DNA from: Ypsolopha sequella
Taxonomy: Eukaryota; Arthropoda; Insecta; Lepidoptera; Ypsolophidae
Assembly: GCA_934047225.1 (NCBI GenBank)
Contig: OW203986.1
Location: 29,763,221-29,827,220, forward strand
Reading direction: 5' to 3'
Length of the DNA: 64,000 nucleotides
Shown: piece after piece, positions 1 through 10,943 of the stretch
How the letters are laid out: each line of letters opens with the position of its first letter
How positions within the stretch are numbered: the stretch's first letter is position 1
The notes under the pieces: model-generated
Seen by the model: only the letters and a program-made list of their open reading frames with translations
What the model was told of the DNA's origin: nothing
Databases searched by the model: none
Program-made: the position numbers and the translations under genes

Positions 1-418
1 CTGCCTCTTTTTTATTTGGGTCGATTTTTTGCGGATATTCATTTTCCGTCTGTGTTTCTACGTCAATCACTCCAACTTTTTGTGACTTTTTCTTAGGTGT
101 AGGCGTTTTTTGGCCATTTGTAGAAGTTAAGAATTGTTTGTATATTTCCTTTTTCTTTAGCACCTCATCGTTAGTTTTCCTCAAAGTATTATTTTCTAAT
201 GTAAGGGACTCTATTTCTTCATGTGCGCTGTTCAATTCTAACGTGAGTTTCTGTATTTGATCCTGCAGTTTGGTTAACTGGTCAGTGTTTTCATCATCAG
301 ATATCTCTGGGAGACTATTAGAGGCCTCATCTAGAGTTTGACTGAGGTTGATACTCTCATTTGTGTTTTCTGACTGTGTTTTCTTTCGTCGAAAAGTTAT
401 GTTGTCTAAGAAATTCAT
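1..418 (-). CDS. Coiled-coil protein, 5' part only (transposon ORF1-like?)
   Basis: The frame opens at an ATG whose complement is at 416-418 and stays open to the window edge (139 codons), so the C-terminus is missing. The start reads MNFLDNITFRRKK. Residues about 45-90 are Leu/Glu/Lys-rich with heptad spacing (for example LQDQIQKLTLELNSAHEEIE), followed by a basic KTPTPKKKSQK stretch. It resembles N-terminal coiled coils of ORF1-like proteins of lepidopteran retroelements, but I cannot name the family. A tRNA-derived SINE lies about 100 bp upstream. It could also be an ordinary host exon. Confidence 0.5.
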   Translation of the reverse strand, partial: MNFLDNITFRRKKTQSENTNESINLSQTLDEASNSLPEISDDENTDQLTKLQDQIQKLTLELNSAHEEIESLTLENNTLRKTNDEVLKKKEIYKQFLTSTNGQKTPTPKKKSQKVGVIDVETQTENEYPQKIDPNKKEA

Positions 419-520
419 TGTGATAAGTGAACTCTATCGACATCTATTGTTACTTGATGAAAAAGGACTTACTCCCTTAATTGACGAAGACGTTGTGACG
501 TATATAAAAATGCAAAAAGA

Positions 521-597
521 ATTCCCTTTGGCTGGGATCGAACTTGGATCTCGTGATTATGGCTTAGTCACTGCAACCACTACGCCATTGCCGTCTA
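521..597 (-). repeat. tRNA-derived SINE head
   Basis: The minus strand shows a pol III A-box-like TGGCGTAGTGG and a B-box-like AAGTTCGATCCC at tRNA spacing. No acceptor stem can be closed, so this is a SINE head rather than a tRNA gene. The rest of 419-1358 holds nothing I recognise except a short (CATA)n run near 1190-1212. Confidence 0.5.
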
Positions 598-1435
598 AAA
601 TAATGGTGCGAAAATATCGAATGAGTGCTGTGGTTTGTTAAATTTAGTCGACGAACAGAGTTTGGACTTTGACCTTTCTTTGTTTCTTCGCACTGCACAA
701 AGTGAGTCACAATGTCACAACACAGGTCACAAATTCTAACGGTTATCATTGATTTTTGGTCAAAATTTCTTTATTAGAGTGAATTTAAAGAATTACATTT
801 TTGTTTTGCACTGATGATTTTACCAGCTACACTGTGATATAACACACGATTCTTAATTTTTACTTTTTACACATATAAACAAATAATGTTTACGGAGCAA
901 ATGAATAACGATCCGACCTCTTTGAGAGCGTACGGCGTAAAAAACTAGGTAGTTTATAAGATGCAGCCAACAAAAAGGTCTCTGACTCAGCAAAATGCCA
1001 CAGCAGAACTGTGACGCTGATCTTCCGTCAGAGGCCGCGAGTTGCGACACATGCGATGTAACAAAATTTTATGATAAAACGAAGATTGTCTCTGTGTGAC
1101 GTAAGAAAATTTACTAATTTAATAATTTACAAAAATAAGAAAATTCACTACAAGAAAATGTAATTATAAGACCCTTTCTTTTTCAAAAAACATACATACA
1201 TACATACATATACTCACGCCTGTCTCCCAGAGGGGCAGGCAGAGACTACAGATTTCAGTACAGAGGAAATTTATTTTTCAAAACATGTAAAATGGCTTTA
1301 AATAAATATTTATTTTAATTTTGTTGATCTTGTAAATAAGATGCTAACCAAAAATATTAAGCAAATTAGCCAGTTTGACAATAAAAATCGTACGTTTCTT
1401 ACACAGAATTCCAGGGCAGATCTCAGGACAACCAG

Positions 1436-1917
1436 TGTAACCGCTGGCTACAGGAATGCAGGGCTGATGGGATTTGACACGGGAGAATTGTGGGAAACAA
1501 TGTGGGTGCACTGACCTGCTTTGTATGTTGGTGGGCGAGCCGACGAATCCGCTGACGAGCTGAACCTTCTTGTTGGGCTGATGAAGCTGACGTCTTGGAT
1601 GAGTAGGATGTATTGAATGTCTTGGTTCGTGGTAACGTGAACACAACACTGTTAGAACACTGCACTGATGGGTACACGATATTGGTTGTGGCGGCGCGAA
1701 TGGGTGTACACACGTATCGTTCGGTCGACGGTTGCGGCGAAACAGTCTGAGTGAGCCAACGCGCGGGTTGGCGCCAGCGCGCGAGTGCGCAGACGTGCGC
1801 CTCGGGAGGCTTCTCGAGCCGAACAGAAAGGACCAGCGCCCGCGCGCGCCTCGAGCCGGCGCGCGGCGGGGGGTCTCGTCATCCGCGCATGCGCGTCGTC
1901 ACGCTGTCGCGTGAACA
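1436..1917 (-). repeat. 3' LTR of BEL/Pao copy 1
   Basis: 482 bp, beginning TGTAACCGCTGG and ending GCGTGAACA on the + strand, repeated base for base (by eye) at 4035-4516. The pol frame terminates about 19 bp inside this LTR. The sequence next to it on the coding strand is C-rich and is not a typical polypurine tract. The open frames inside it on both strands are chance. Confidence 0.92.
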
Positions 1918-2651
1918 TCCTGGGGGGGCCGGGGCTGCGACTCCTCTTGAGCTGAATCCAACGGCAGCCTGGCTATCTTGAACACAGGTCGTCGCAGATT
2001 TCCATGAGCTGTGTCCAGATCCACAACTCGGATCACTCCATCCTTGCCAGGTATCGTGCGGAGAATTCTCCCCAACTTCCATTGGAGCGGAGGCAGGTCA
2101 TCCTCTTTGATGAGGACCAGTTCACCCACTTGAGGAGGGGGAGAAGGGGAGAGCCATTTGGAGCGGGTTTGCAGGGTATGGAGGTAGGATCTGGACCAGA
2201 GAGTCCAAAAGCGCTGAGAGAGCGCTTGAATGAGCTGAAAGCGTTTAAGAGCAGATATGGGTCTGTCGTCAAAAGACTGCTCAGGTAGAGCGGTGAGCGG
2301 ACGACCAATAATGAAATGTCCGGCCGTGAGAGGTTCAAAGTCCGTAGGGTCGGATGAAATCGGGCAGAGGGGTCTTGAGTTGAGTATTATTTCGTGCAGA
2401 GCGCCGAACCAAGTTATGTGCTGATTCGCGAGCTTGTGAGTGATTGCATCATAGTTTGTGCCGCAGTCTGAGCGAATGAGAACTGGAGTACCGCGACGTG
2501 AGATAAAACCTAACAGGGCTCGTGCTGAGTGAAATTGACCATGTACGTCTGCTATTTTAAGTGAGACGGTTGGCAACAAAATTGGTGTGTTAGTGACGTT
2601 CACTACACGTTGTGCGGAGTTACAAGAATTCTCTGTTGGAGTTGAAGTCAT
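1899..2651 (-). pseudogene. BEL/Pao pol remnant: integrase fragment plus DUF5641-like C-terminus
   Basis: 250 codons, open. Residues 45-65 carry the integrase strand with SDCGTN (second catalytic Asp; usually SDNGTN). Residues from about 80 carry LNSRPLCPISSDP, then LTAGHFIIGRPLTALPE and a WxxGRI-type barrel (LQWKLGRIL), the arrangement of the DUF5641-like domain that ends BEL/Pao polyproteins. The segment that should contain the catalytic Glu is missing between HITWF and GALHE, so the integrase cannot be active. The same deletion is in the copy at 50453-51151. Confidence 0.85.
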
Positions 2652-2890
2652 TGAGTGAAAATAAACTGAGTGTGTATGTGATGAGTGTGTGTGTGATGAG
2701 TGTGCTGAGTGCGCTGAGTGCTGGTTTCATTGAGTGAAAATGAGCTGAATGTGTATGTGATGAGTGAATGTGTGAGTGAAAATGAGCTGAGTGTGTATGT
2801 GCTGATTGAATGTGTGAGTGAAAATGAGCTGAGTGTGTATGTGCTGATTGAATGTGTGATGAGTGTGACTATATGTGAAAATGAGTTATT
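2652..2890. repeat. Degenerate tandem repeat inside BEL/Pao internal region
   Basis: Repeats of about 40-45 bp built from GTGAGTGAAAATGAGCTGAG and GTGTATGTGCTGATTGAAT, about five copies. They occupy the place where the rest of pol would be. The second element has the same array at about 51150-51430. The open frame at 2718-2933 is a product of the repeat. Confidence 0.75.
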
Positions 2891-4016
2891 AAAACTTGAG
2901 CGCTACCAACTCCAACGTGCGGATAGCTTGTAACTTGCGCGGGCCGAAATAACAAAGGCTATGTTCAAACGGAACACGGAAAATAAACACGACAGAGAGA
3001 AAAAAAATAATTTTTTTTTTTAAACAACCTGTATATGAGCTGATACACCAACGTGGAACACCCTATATGTGTACCACAAACAACAAGAGCAGAAATGAGA
3101 TGAAAAAACAAATTTTTTTACTATATTTGTGCTATATATACCCGGGTAAAAAAAGCAGACAATAACACAAATAAACGGTCCGGCAATATATTACTGTAAC
3201 ACAAGATTACCGTAACATAAATTATCGAAAAGGGCTGATTACTTGTTTACTTTTATGTTATTTGCCTTGAAATCATGTGCCGACAATACGCGTTAGTTCG
3301 TCGTCGAAAATTCTATTTATAGAATAAAATACCTACCTACTGCTTTGAGAGCGTAAACAAACAAAGAATGTATTTACCTAGCCGAAATCGGATCTAAATG
3401 AGCGGACAATCCAATGATGCAAATCAAGCTTTGTTAATACGTACGTAATAACGTGTGTACTTATGTACTCAACACACGTAACTTACGTATATATGTGACG
3501 TATATAATTGCACGAAATAAAGCGAATTTATACTCGCACCAAAAAAAAAAATATCTCGCAAGATACCTACGAAAACTATCTTTGACAATGGGCAGATTTA
3601 CTAAAGATATATAGTGGACTGTAACAAACAATTGGGCTGAATGGATATAATTATATTATCTGAGCTGAATAATAATAACAAACGGGATGAAAATGAGTTT
3701 ATTCTGTAAAGGGGCGGGGGGGGCCGGTTCTATACCGATAAATGGAATGTTCTAGGCGGCGGTTCTAATTACCTACCCGCAATAGGTATTCGAGACCACA
3801 AAATATTTTTTGCCGGGAAAGGGGGCAAAATATGTAACCGGGTGAAAATGGACTGTAGTAAATCGACGGGGGCTGGTTCAAACAAAGTTACGGGCCGGCG
3901 GGGGGGAGGCGAGGGGTGATATAAACCAAAAATTTTCCGCTCGACGGACCAAAATTTTTCTTGGATTGATAAAAATGTTTTACTACCGGCTCGAAGTGAC
4001 CAAAAATGGTCACTAC

Positions 4017-4032
4017 CGGCTCGAAGGTCCAA
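4017..4032 (-). other. Primer-binding site, tRNA-Tyr-like
   Basis: Directly inside the 5' LTR the minus strand reads TGGACCTTCGAGCCGG, complementary to the 3' end of insect tRNA-Tyr (CCGGCTCGAAGG-ACCA) with one mismatch. The second BEL/Pao copy has TGGTCCTTCGGCCGGA at the same place. The tRNA identity is from memory. Confidence 0.6.
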
Positions 4033-4034
4033 AA

Positions 4035-4516
4035 TGTAACCGCTGGCTACAGGAATGCAGGGCTGATGGGATTTGACACGGGAGAATTGTGGGAAACAAT
4101 GTGGGTGCACTGACCTGCTTTGTATGTTGGTGGGCGAGCCGACGAATCCGCTGACGAGCTGAACCTTCTTGTTGGGCTGATGAAGCTGACGTCTTGGATG
4201 AGTAGGATGTATTGAATGTCTTGGTTCGTGGTAACGTGAACACAACACTGTTAGAACACTGCACTGATGGGTACACGATATTGGTTGTGGCGGCGCGAAT
4301 GGGTGTACACACGTATCGTTCGGTCGACGGTTGCGGCGAAACAGTCTGAGTGAGCCAACGCGCGGGTTGGCGCCAGCGCGCGAGTGCGCAGACGTGCGCC
4401 TCGGGAGGCTTCTCGAGCCGAACAGAAAGGACCAGCGCCCGCGCGCGCCTCGAGCCGGCGCGCGGCGGGGGGTCTCGTCATCCGCGCATGCGCGTCGTCA
4501 CGCTGTCGCGTGAACA
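4035..4516 (-). repeat. 5' LTR of BEL/Pao copy 1
   Basis: Identical by eye to the LTR at 1436-1917. The end distal to the primer site (about 4430-4510) is very GC- and CpG-rich, in contrast to the AT-rich surroundings. Confidence 0.92.
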
Positions 4517-4591
4517 ACCAGGTAGCAAGTCTAAGCAAAGCCTAAAGTATGCATGTGTATAGCACTGCGAGGTTGTCTTCCGTATGGATTT

Positions 4592-4996
4592 TTATGTCAA
4601 TGTATTTTTATTATAGTTTTTCATACTCGTTGCTAGAACTACAATTTCCACCACAGTGTGACATAATTCGGTGCATTTTAATTTAAAAAATTTACAGTTG
4701 CATCTAGCACCACACCGAGATTTGCACCTGCACCGAATTAGTTCTAGACAAGCGGTAGCAGCTACGGTTGCCGTGGTCCACGTTGGTATCCAGTCGTCAT
4801 TGAAGTCTGTTTCCCATCCCCAATCCACTGGACTAGGAAGATTTTGAATTGGCACCATGGATTGGCCCCATACGTGCACACCCCAGGGTGTTTTAGTTTT
4901 TTTAGGATGTGACACAGTTTCGGCGTTTAGTGGAAGAAGAAAAAAAACTGCGTAAGAAGCATGGAATGTTTTTCCATCAACAACTAGCGGGTTCAA
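4592..4996 (-). pseudogene. Cys-rich transposon protein fragment, left arm copy
   Basis: 134 codons. The middle reads WGWETDFNDDWIPTW, then a CXC-like array RCRCKSRCGARCNCK...KCTELCH. A short insertion after TELCH shifts the frame, so the final CxCGGxC motif is lost. The same protein is encoded head to head at 5296-5553. This metazoan domain (acidic WE..DDW.P.W followed by a CRC-like cysteine cluster) is common at the end of transposon-derived proteins; its function is unknown to me. Confidence 0.6.
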
Positions 4997-5295
4997 TATG
5001 CTAGCTGATGAAGACGTTGTAAACGCGAATACAATTATTCAAAAATTTACCGTAACGATGTATGATAAGTAAGTATAAATTAAACGAAACCTGCGTGGTT
5101 AAAAATTATTCTGTCTAGAAAACATTTTTTTTAACTCCACAGTTGCTTACCTAATTTACATTTCAGATCCTGTCAGTGCACAGCGTTGAAAGAATGTAGA
5201 AGATAACTATTCTCTAAAAAAGACCGACAGATAGAGAATATTCCACCAACCGAAGCCAGTTTTCGACAGAATCTTCTAAGAGCTGTTAACAGGGT

Positions 5296-5553
5296 GTGCA
5301 CGTATGGGCCCAATCCATGGTGCCAATTCAAAATCTTTCTTGTCCAGCGGATTGGGGATGGGAAACATACTTCAATGACGACTGGATACCAACGTGGACC
5401 ACGGCACCCGTAGCTGATACCGCTTGTCTAGAATTAATTCGGTGCAAGTGCAAATCACGGTGTGGTGCTAGATACAATTATAAAAAAAAATGCACCGAAT
5501 TATGCCATTGTGGTGGAAATTGTCGTTCTAGCAACGAGTATGAAAAACTATAA
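5296..5553 (+). pseudogene. Cys-rich transposon protein fragment, right arm copy
   Basis: 85 codons, same protein as at 4592-4996. This copy keeps the terminal TELCHCGGNC but has two Cys of the array changed to Tyr (ARYNYK instead of ARCNCK) and a small deletion. The two copies are thus broken at different positions. AT-rich sequence follows. Confidence 0.6.
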
Positions 5554-5728
5554 TAAATATACATTGACATAAAAATCCATACGGAAGACAACTTCGCAGT
5601 GCTATACACATGCATACTTTAGACTTTGAACTTTATGCGGGGACTTGCTACCTGGTTGTCCTGAGATCTGCCCTGGAATTCTGTGTAAGAAACGTACGAT
5701 TTTAATTGTCAAACTGGCTAATTTGCTT

Positions 5729-7167
5729 GATAGCAGTAATTTGGTAATAGCAGTTCGTCAATTGAAATCGTACGTTTTCAGCTGTCAAATGAATACGATT
5801 TTCTTATATAATTGCACCCTTGGTCTTCAGACCATAAACAAAGGCCAATGATAAAGTTAAATTTGTATTCTATATATTCTGTATTAAAAACCAACTTATC
5901 TTTGAAACTCACTTCTAAACCAAAATATTCACAGTTTAAATTATTTTTTATATTTAAATTAAATAATGCTGTCTAAAGCATAATAGCATTAACCATTAAC
6001 ATTGATAAAAATATACATACAACTTAGCTTACGTGGAACAGGCGGATTGAAAAAATATTTCGCAGCCGTCGCAAACCATGTTCGATTTTTTTTCAAGTAG
6101 ATGTTCTATAGTAAGTACATAAAATGTATAGGTATATATATTTAAAGCTAATTAAATATACTTTAAGAAAGTATTTTTTTTTATTAAAAAAACTTGGTAT
6201 TTTTAAGGATACGGAATTTTGAATAAAAAAAATAGCAGACCAACTAACATACTTTCGACAATATCTTATGATTTTTGTATGAAACTGTACACAAAATGTT
6301 TTAAAAATGAATTCCTCGTTTTATGTTTAGCCGAAAATGATACCACACTCGAGATAGTAGGTAAATTGAAGACGATATGAATTTTTGTCTGAAGCGCGGC
6401 GACGTAAGACTTTGAGTGCATATCCCCCCCACCCACAATGGGGGGGTGGACGGCTACCGGGCTAAATCTGCTAAGATTGACCCATTATACATATCTGCTA
6501 AGTGAATTCATCCGATACCAAACGGCGACCTCCAAGGCAAGACAAACCTAGCTAATATTCCTTTATAAAAATTGGTGGTCTGTGGACCGCTTTCAAAACC
6601 AATATCGTTCATTATTTTTAATAATCTGTGTATTCAAATATCTGTGTATTAATAATCTGTGTCTGTGTATTCCTCGCAAAATCAAATAAACAGGGCAACC
6701 AAATTTAGTTCGTTGACATAACCGAATTGAACTCAAAAAAGACTTAACTTATTATAATCGCTTTTTGGTTAGGTTAAGTTTTAGTGCGGGGTTTTACCGA
6801 ATCGAGACCAATATCAATTTTGATATTCATCAGGTTGCATGTACAGGCAAAACTATGAATGCAAACGGCACCATTAGTGGTCCATCTCAACTTTGCAACT
6901 TGTATATGCTATAAAATGTGATAACTCCTAATATCGCCATTGATTTATGAATACATATTTTTTGTAATGGTTTGCCTTAATACACTTCTAATAACAACTT
7001 GTTATGGGAAACTAATATTGGCCAAACTCTACCTAATATAGGTTCTACTTTGCGATGGTGCGAGGGAGACAGCAAAGTAGCGCACGGTTGATCCTATTCT
7101 TGTTCTAAACCCATTGTAGGTTGCAGCGGTGCGGCGTAGCGTCATTTATTCATCTGTGATAATTTTC
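5729..7167. other. AT-rich stretch without recognised gene
   Basis: A second partial copy of the outer arm motif (AATCGTACGTTTTCAGCTGTC) is at 5765-5785. A C-run/G-run hairpin lies at 6423-6450. Otherwise I see no coding frame, exon or named repeat. Confidence 0.5.
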
Positions 7168-7840
7168 AGGGTTCCGTACCCAAACGGCAAAACGGAACCT
7201 TATTAATGTCACTCCGCTGTCTGTCCGTCCGTATGTCACGCGTCTCTAGCTCTTAGATGGAATGAGATAGAGACCTGAAATTTTGATATGTTGTGTAAAT
7301 CTTCAAAAATAAAGAAATGGGGGCTATCAAACTTGTCATTTTTAGACCACTTGTGTTACGGGGTCTATCTCAAAGACCAAAGAAGTAATGAATTTGTAAT
7401 TTCTGTACCTATATTTAATGTACTATTATGCTGCACGTATGATTGTCTAGAACTTACTGAGTTGAGTATATAAGTAATTCCATTTTTTTTTTATTATGCC
7501 GTTTTTGTTACGGAATCCATCTCAAATACCAAAGAGGTTAGGAATTTATAATTTGTAGTTAGGAATCTGTATATAATGTACCATAATATGCTGCATTCAA
7601 ACAAAAAATACTGAAAACGTCGATTTTTGATCTACTTTTAGGGTTACGTACTCAAATACTCGACCAACATAAATAAATTATAAACTTGTTTTATTTTATT
7701 TTATTATATTTTAGTTTCATAAATTTTGTAGGTAATGTGTTTTGTAAATAAGTTTGGAATTTGTGTTCAAAACATTTAAATCAGTAATATTTTTTGCATA
7801 GTGCGGAACCCTTAGGACGCGAGTTCTACTCGCATTTGAC
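7168..7840 (+). repeat. Diverged 'GGTTCCGTACCC' dispersed repeat
   Basis: Starts GGGTTCCGTACCCAAACGG with the TGTCCGTCCGT stretch and ends GTGCGGAACCCTTAGGACGCG...TTTGACCGGTTT. This is a diverged member of a repeat very common in Lepidoptera. Other pieces lie at 15640, 18404, 19680, 37208, 59865, 62650 and 63690. The 7288-7473 frame inside is not a gene. Confidence 0.6.
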
Positions 7841-7859
7841 CGGTTTATAGTGTGTCTTA

Positions 7860-8522
7860 GTGATTGGTGTTATTTACCATATTTAGATTTAGTGTGTCTT
7901 ACCGATTAGTGTTATTTACCACATTTAGATTTAGTGTGTCTTACGGATTAGTGCTATTTACCACATTTAGATTTAGTGTGTCTTACGGATTAGTGTTATT
8001 TACCACATTTAGATTTAGTGTGTCTTACGGATTGGTATTATTTACCATATTTATATTTAGTGTGTCTTACGGATTGGTGTTATTTACCATATTTATATTT
8101 AGTGTGTCTTACGGATTAGTGTTATTTACCACATTTAGATTTAGTGTGTCTTACGGATTAGTGTTATTTACCACATTTAGATTTAGTGTGTCTTACGGAT
8201 TGGTATTATTTACCATATTTATATTTAGTGTGTCTTACGGATTGGTGTTATTTACCATATTTATATTTAGTGTGTCTTACGGATTAGTGTTATTTACCAC
8301 ATTTAGATTTAGTGTGTCTTACGGATTGGTGTTATTTACCATATTTAGATTTAGTGTGTCTTACGGATTGGTATTATTTACCATATTTATATTTAGTGTG
8401 TCTTACGGATTGGTGTTATTTACCATATTTATATTTAGTGTGTCTTACGGATTAGTGTTATTTACCATAGTTAGATTTAGTGTGTCTTACGGATTAGTGT
8501 TATTTACCATATTTAGATTTAG
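7860..8522 (+). repeat. 42-bp minisatellite, about 15.7 units
   Basis: The unit is TTTAGTGTGTCTTACGGATT plus AGTGTTATTTACCACATTTAGA. Because 42 is divisible by 3, one frame stays open for 244 codons (7864-8598) and reads a 14-residue repeat (YGLVLFTTFRFSVS). It has no upstream coding context and is an artefact. Unit variants alternate in a four-unit pattern. Confidence 0.92.
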
Positions 8523-8663
8523 GCTGATATACTCTGTATCGTCATTAAAATTGTGTACTCTTATATCTCCTTTACTTCACAAAAACAATATCAGATAATA
8601 TTTAGAATTTAATACCATTAAAATTAGGGAGAGTGTCCATCATAGCGAATTAATTAGTACAAC

Positions 8664-8994
8664 TTAATGTTAAACGTCACTCGCTCGCTACAAAGTGCAC
8701 AACTTAACTTGGTTTTTCTTGTTAAGAAGTGAAAAGTGAAAAATACCTATATGGGTCTATAACAATCGCCAATAGTTCTGTATATGTTAGGTTTATAAAT
8801 CAAGAGTTAAAACGAAAATGCAAAATTAGTCATAGCTAATTGTGCATTAAATTTCAAGCTGTTGATTTATAAACCTAACTTATACTGAACTATTGGCGTG
8901 AATTGCCATAGACCAATATCTTTTTCACTTGTAACTTCGTAACAAGAAAAACCAAGTTAAGTTGTGCACCTTGTACCGAGCGACTGACATTTAA
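8664..8994. mobile_element. Foldback/MITE with about 130-bp inverted arms
   Basis: Left arm 8664-8805 and right arm 8860-8994 are reverse complements with scattered mismatches, sharing GTGCACAACTTAACTTGG and TTAGGTTTATAAATCAA. The spacer is about 55 bp. No coding capacity. Confidence 0.85.
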
Positions 8995-9151
8995 GCTTAA
9001 ACTTATTCTGATTATGAGAGATAAACTCGACGTAGGCTGGGTATCCCGCAAAGCCAGACCGCATACAAAAAGCCGTAGGTGTTTGTGACATCATGTCCAG
9101 GCAGATCTTTATGTATTTGTAACGTCTTCGTAAACCGGCTATGTATGTATA

Positions 9152-9408
9152 CAACGTGTAACAAAAAGGTGCAACCATATTTGAAGAGCTTATTCAGTCA
9201 TTGATATAGAACAACATTTAATATGGAACAAACACTGTATCTCGAAAAAAATTATTAACTGTTTCATAGAAAAATGCAATGGCGCTCGGCCGAAATGTAT
9301 AGAAAGGCAGATTTTTTTTGGGATTTCAGGTTTGGCTCCATAGTAAAAGTTGTTGTATACCATAGAATGAATAAGCTCTTCAAATATGGTTATTTCTGTT
9401 ACACGTTG
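9152..9408 (+). mobile_element. MITE family A, copy 1 (TA target)
   Basis: The TIR is CAACGTGTAACAAAAAGGTG on the left and its complement on the right, flanked by TA on both sides as in Tc1/mariner-type elements. Arms include ACCATATTTGAAGAGCTTAT. Other copies: 26333-26579 and 63414-63621. The 8957-9178 frame on the minus strand is incidental. Confidence 0.85.
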
Positions 9409-9415
9409 TATATTA

Positions 9416-10940
9416 TAGTTAGGGAGGCGAGGTAGCTAAATGGCGTAATTCAACGGCGCCGTCGAGACCTATCAAAATCGAAAGATAAAATAATTTCGAA
9501 AAGAAAAGCTCGTATGGTAAAAACCATTTTAGCGGTGGGTTTGGCGTGTACGGTTTTTCAAAAATGTAAAAAAAAAACAGTTACTTGGGCATTCTCGAGC
9601 GCGTCAGATATTCATACTATGTATGCCCCAAGTGCCTCTGATAACAACGGTATACTAATCTGCCGGTTTGCGTGGTGGGGGTAGGCATATAAAGTAGTCA
9701 AAATGCAAAAAAAAAATATTACTCGAGCGCGTCAGATTTTCGGAAGGGGTGTTAAGTAGGCCCCAAGGAAGCTCCCTTTAAAAAAACTGACGATTTCGGC
9801 GTGACGATAAGTTACGATAAATTATTGAAAATGCAAAAAAAAAGGTATTTTGAAATACTCGAGCGCGTCAGATTTTCATAGGGGAGGTTTATATCGGTAT
9901 CCTGAAAGCATATTTTCTTAATCTGACAAAAATGTTGGTGGGTTCTCTTAATCTGACCGATTTTTTGGTTTCTTTTTTTTCCTTTCTTTCTCCTTGATAA
10001 AACGGGGAATTTAAGAATGACAATAAAGCGATAGATACAACCAACGTAAATGTAGATGAAATGTAGTACGAATTGTATTATTTATTGTATAAAAAAATTA
10101 AATGATATAAAAATTGTATTATAATTTGTATTGTTATGTATGACCTTTACATTTTTGCTCAATACAATTCATCTTCTTCTTCTTCTTCTTCACTGGAACT
10201 TTCATATTGTGGCTCCTCATCCACAAATTGTCGAGAAGCATTAGAAAAAAAAAATTTTTGAGATATAATAAAAGTCACATAATTTAATCATCGTTATTTC
10301 ATATCAATTTTTTTTAACACCCTCAGTTTTCGAGATATACTCAAAAAACCGGGAGTTGGAGTTTTTATGATGCTTCAAGTCAAAAAGTTTTAACTTAGGA
10401 CAAAAATGTAAAGAGACCTTTTTTGTGTAAAATAAAATTACCTTTTTTGTTTATTTAAACTTTTTTTTTGTAAAATGTATCGTTCGCGACTTATATGCCG
10501 CAACGCGTTTTTCGGAAGACGAAATGGCTCCTCCACACTCCGGTCATGCGGAAACCGGCAGATTTTGTATTTTTAGTAAGTTTTAGATTATATTCTTCAA
10601 AATAAAAAAATAAAAAAATCGCGCTCGAGAATGCCGGATTAACATTTTTTTTACAAGTTCGCGACCCTATAACTCGGCGGCGTCAAGGACTTATCGTCAG
10701 ATTAGTTAAATTTAGTCTTAAAACACTAAAATCAACCCCCAATATCTTAATCTGACGCGCTCGAGTATTTCAGACTATCGATTTTTTTTTACTAATCTGA
10801 TCGTCTATCCTAGGCGCGCGTCACTACATATAGAGCTAAATACTTTACAAGGTTGTTCTATTAGGTCTAAGGTATCTCTCATATCTTAAACTCTCACGCT
10901 CGAGTATTACCGATAATTCCCCTATTCGCCTCCCTAACTA
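9416..10940. mobile_element. 1.5-kb TIR transposon with subterminal repeats, TTA duplication
   Basis: Ends are TAGTTAGGGAGGCGA and its complement, flanked by TTA at 9413-9415 and 10941-10943 (PIF/Harbinger-like target). The motif CTCGAGCGCGTCAGAT occurs at 9594, 9722 and 9858 and in inverse orientation at 10750 and, degenerate, at 10621 and 10891. On the minus strand 10168-10240 reads an acidic tail (FVDEEPQYESSSEEEEEED) ending in a stop, possibly the last bit of a lost protein. Confidence 0.75.
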
Positions 10941-10943
10941 TTA

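Larger units (their letters stand above)
1436..4516 (-). mobile_element. BEL/Pao LTR retrotransposon, internally deleted, complete ends
   Basis: Two apparently identical 482-bp LTRs (1436-1917 and 4035-4516, TG...CA ends) flank an internal region of 2117 bp. The insertion is bracketed by a 5-bp duplication ACCAG at 1431-1435 and 4517-4521. The coding direction is minus, so the 5' LTR is the one at higher coordinates. Only the end of pol remains; gag, protease, reverse transcriptase and RNase H are absent. Identical LTRs imply recent insertion. Confidence 0.92.
1359..5728. mobile_element. Inverted-duplicated DNA element, split by a BEL/Pao insertion
   Basis: The left outer arm (1359-1435, continuing at 4522-4885) is the reverse complement of the right arm (about 5290-5728). 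The outermost sequence is AAGCAAATTAGCCAGTTTGA on the left and its complement ending at 5728. Both arms carry the same Cys-rich gene fragment, facing head to head around a loop of about 400 bp (4886-5290). The BEL/Pao element at 1436-4516 sits inside the left arm. No clear target duplication was found at the outer ends. Confidence 0.7.

Noticed and set aside
1423..1981. Several frames of 60-100 codons on both strands of the LTRs, repeated at 4013-4562, 50224-50598 and 52839-53111
   Set aside because: They are chance frames in GC-rich LTRs and recur only because the LTRs recur.
7864..8598. 244-codon open frame
   Set aside because: It is the translation of a 42-bp minisatellite; repeats without stop codons and divisible by three stay open automatically.
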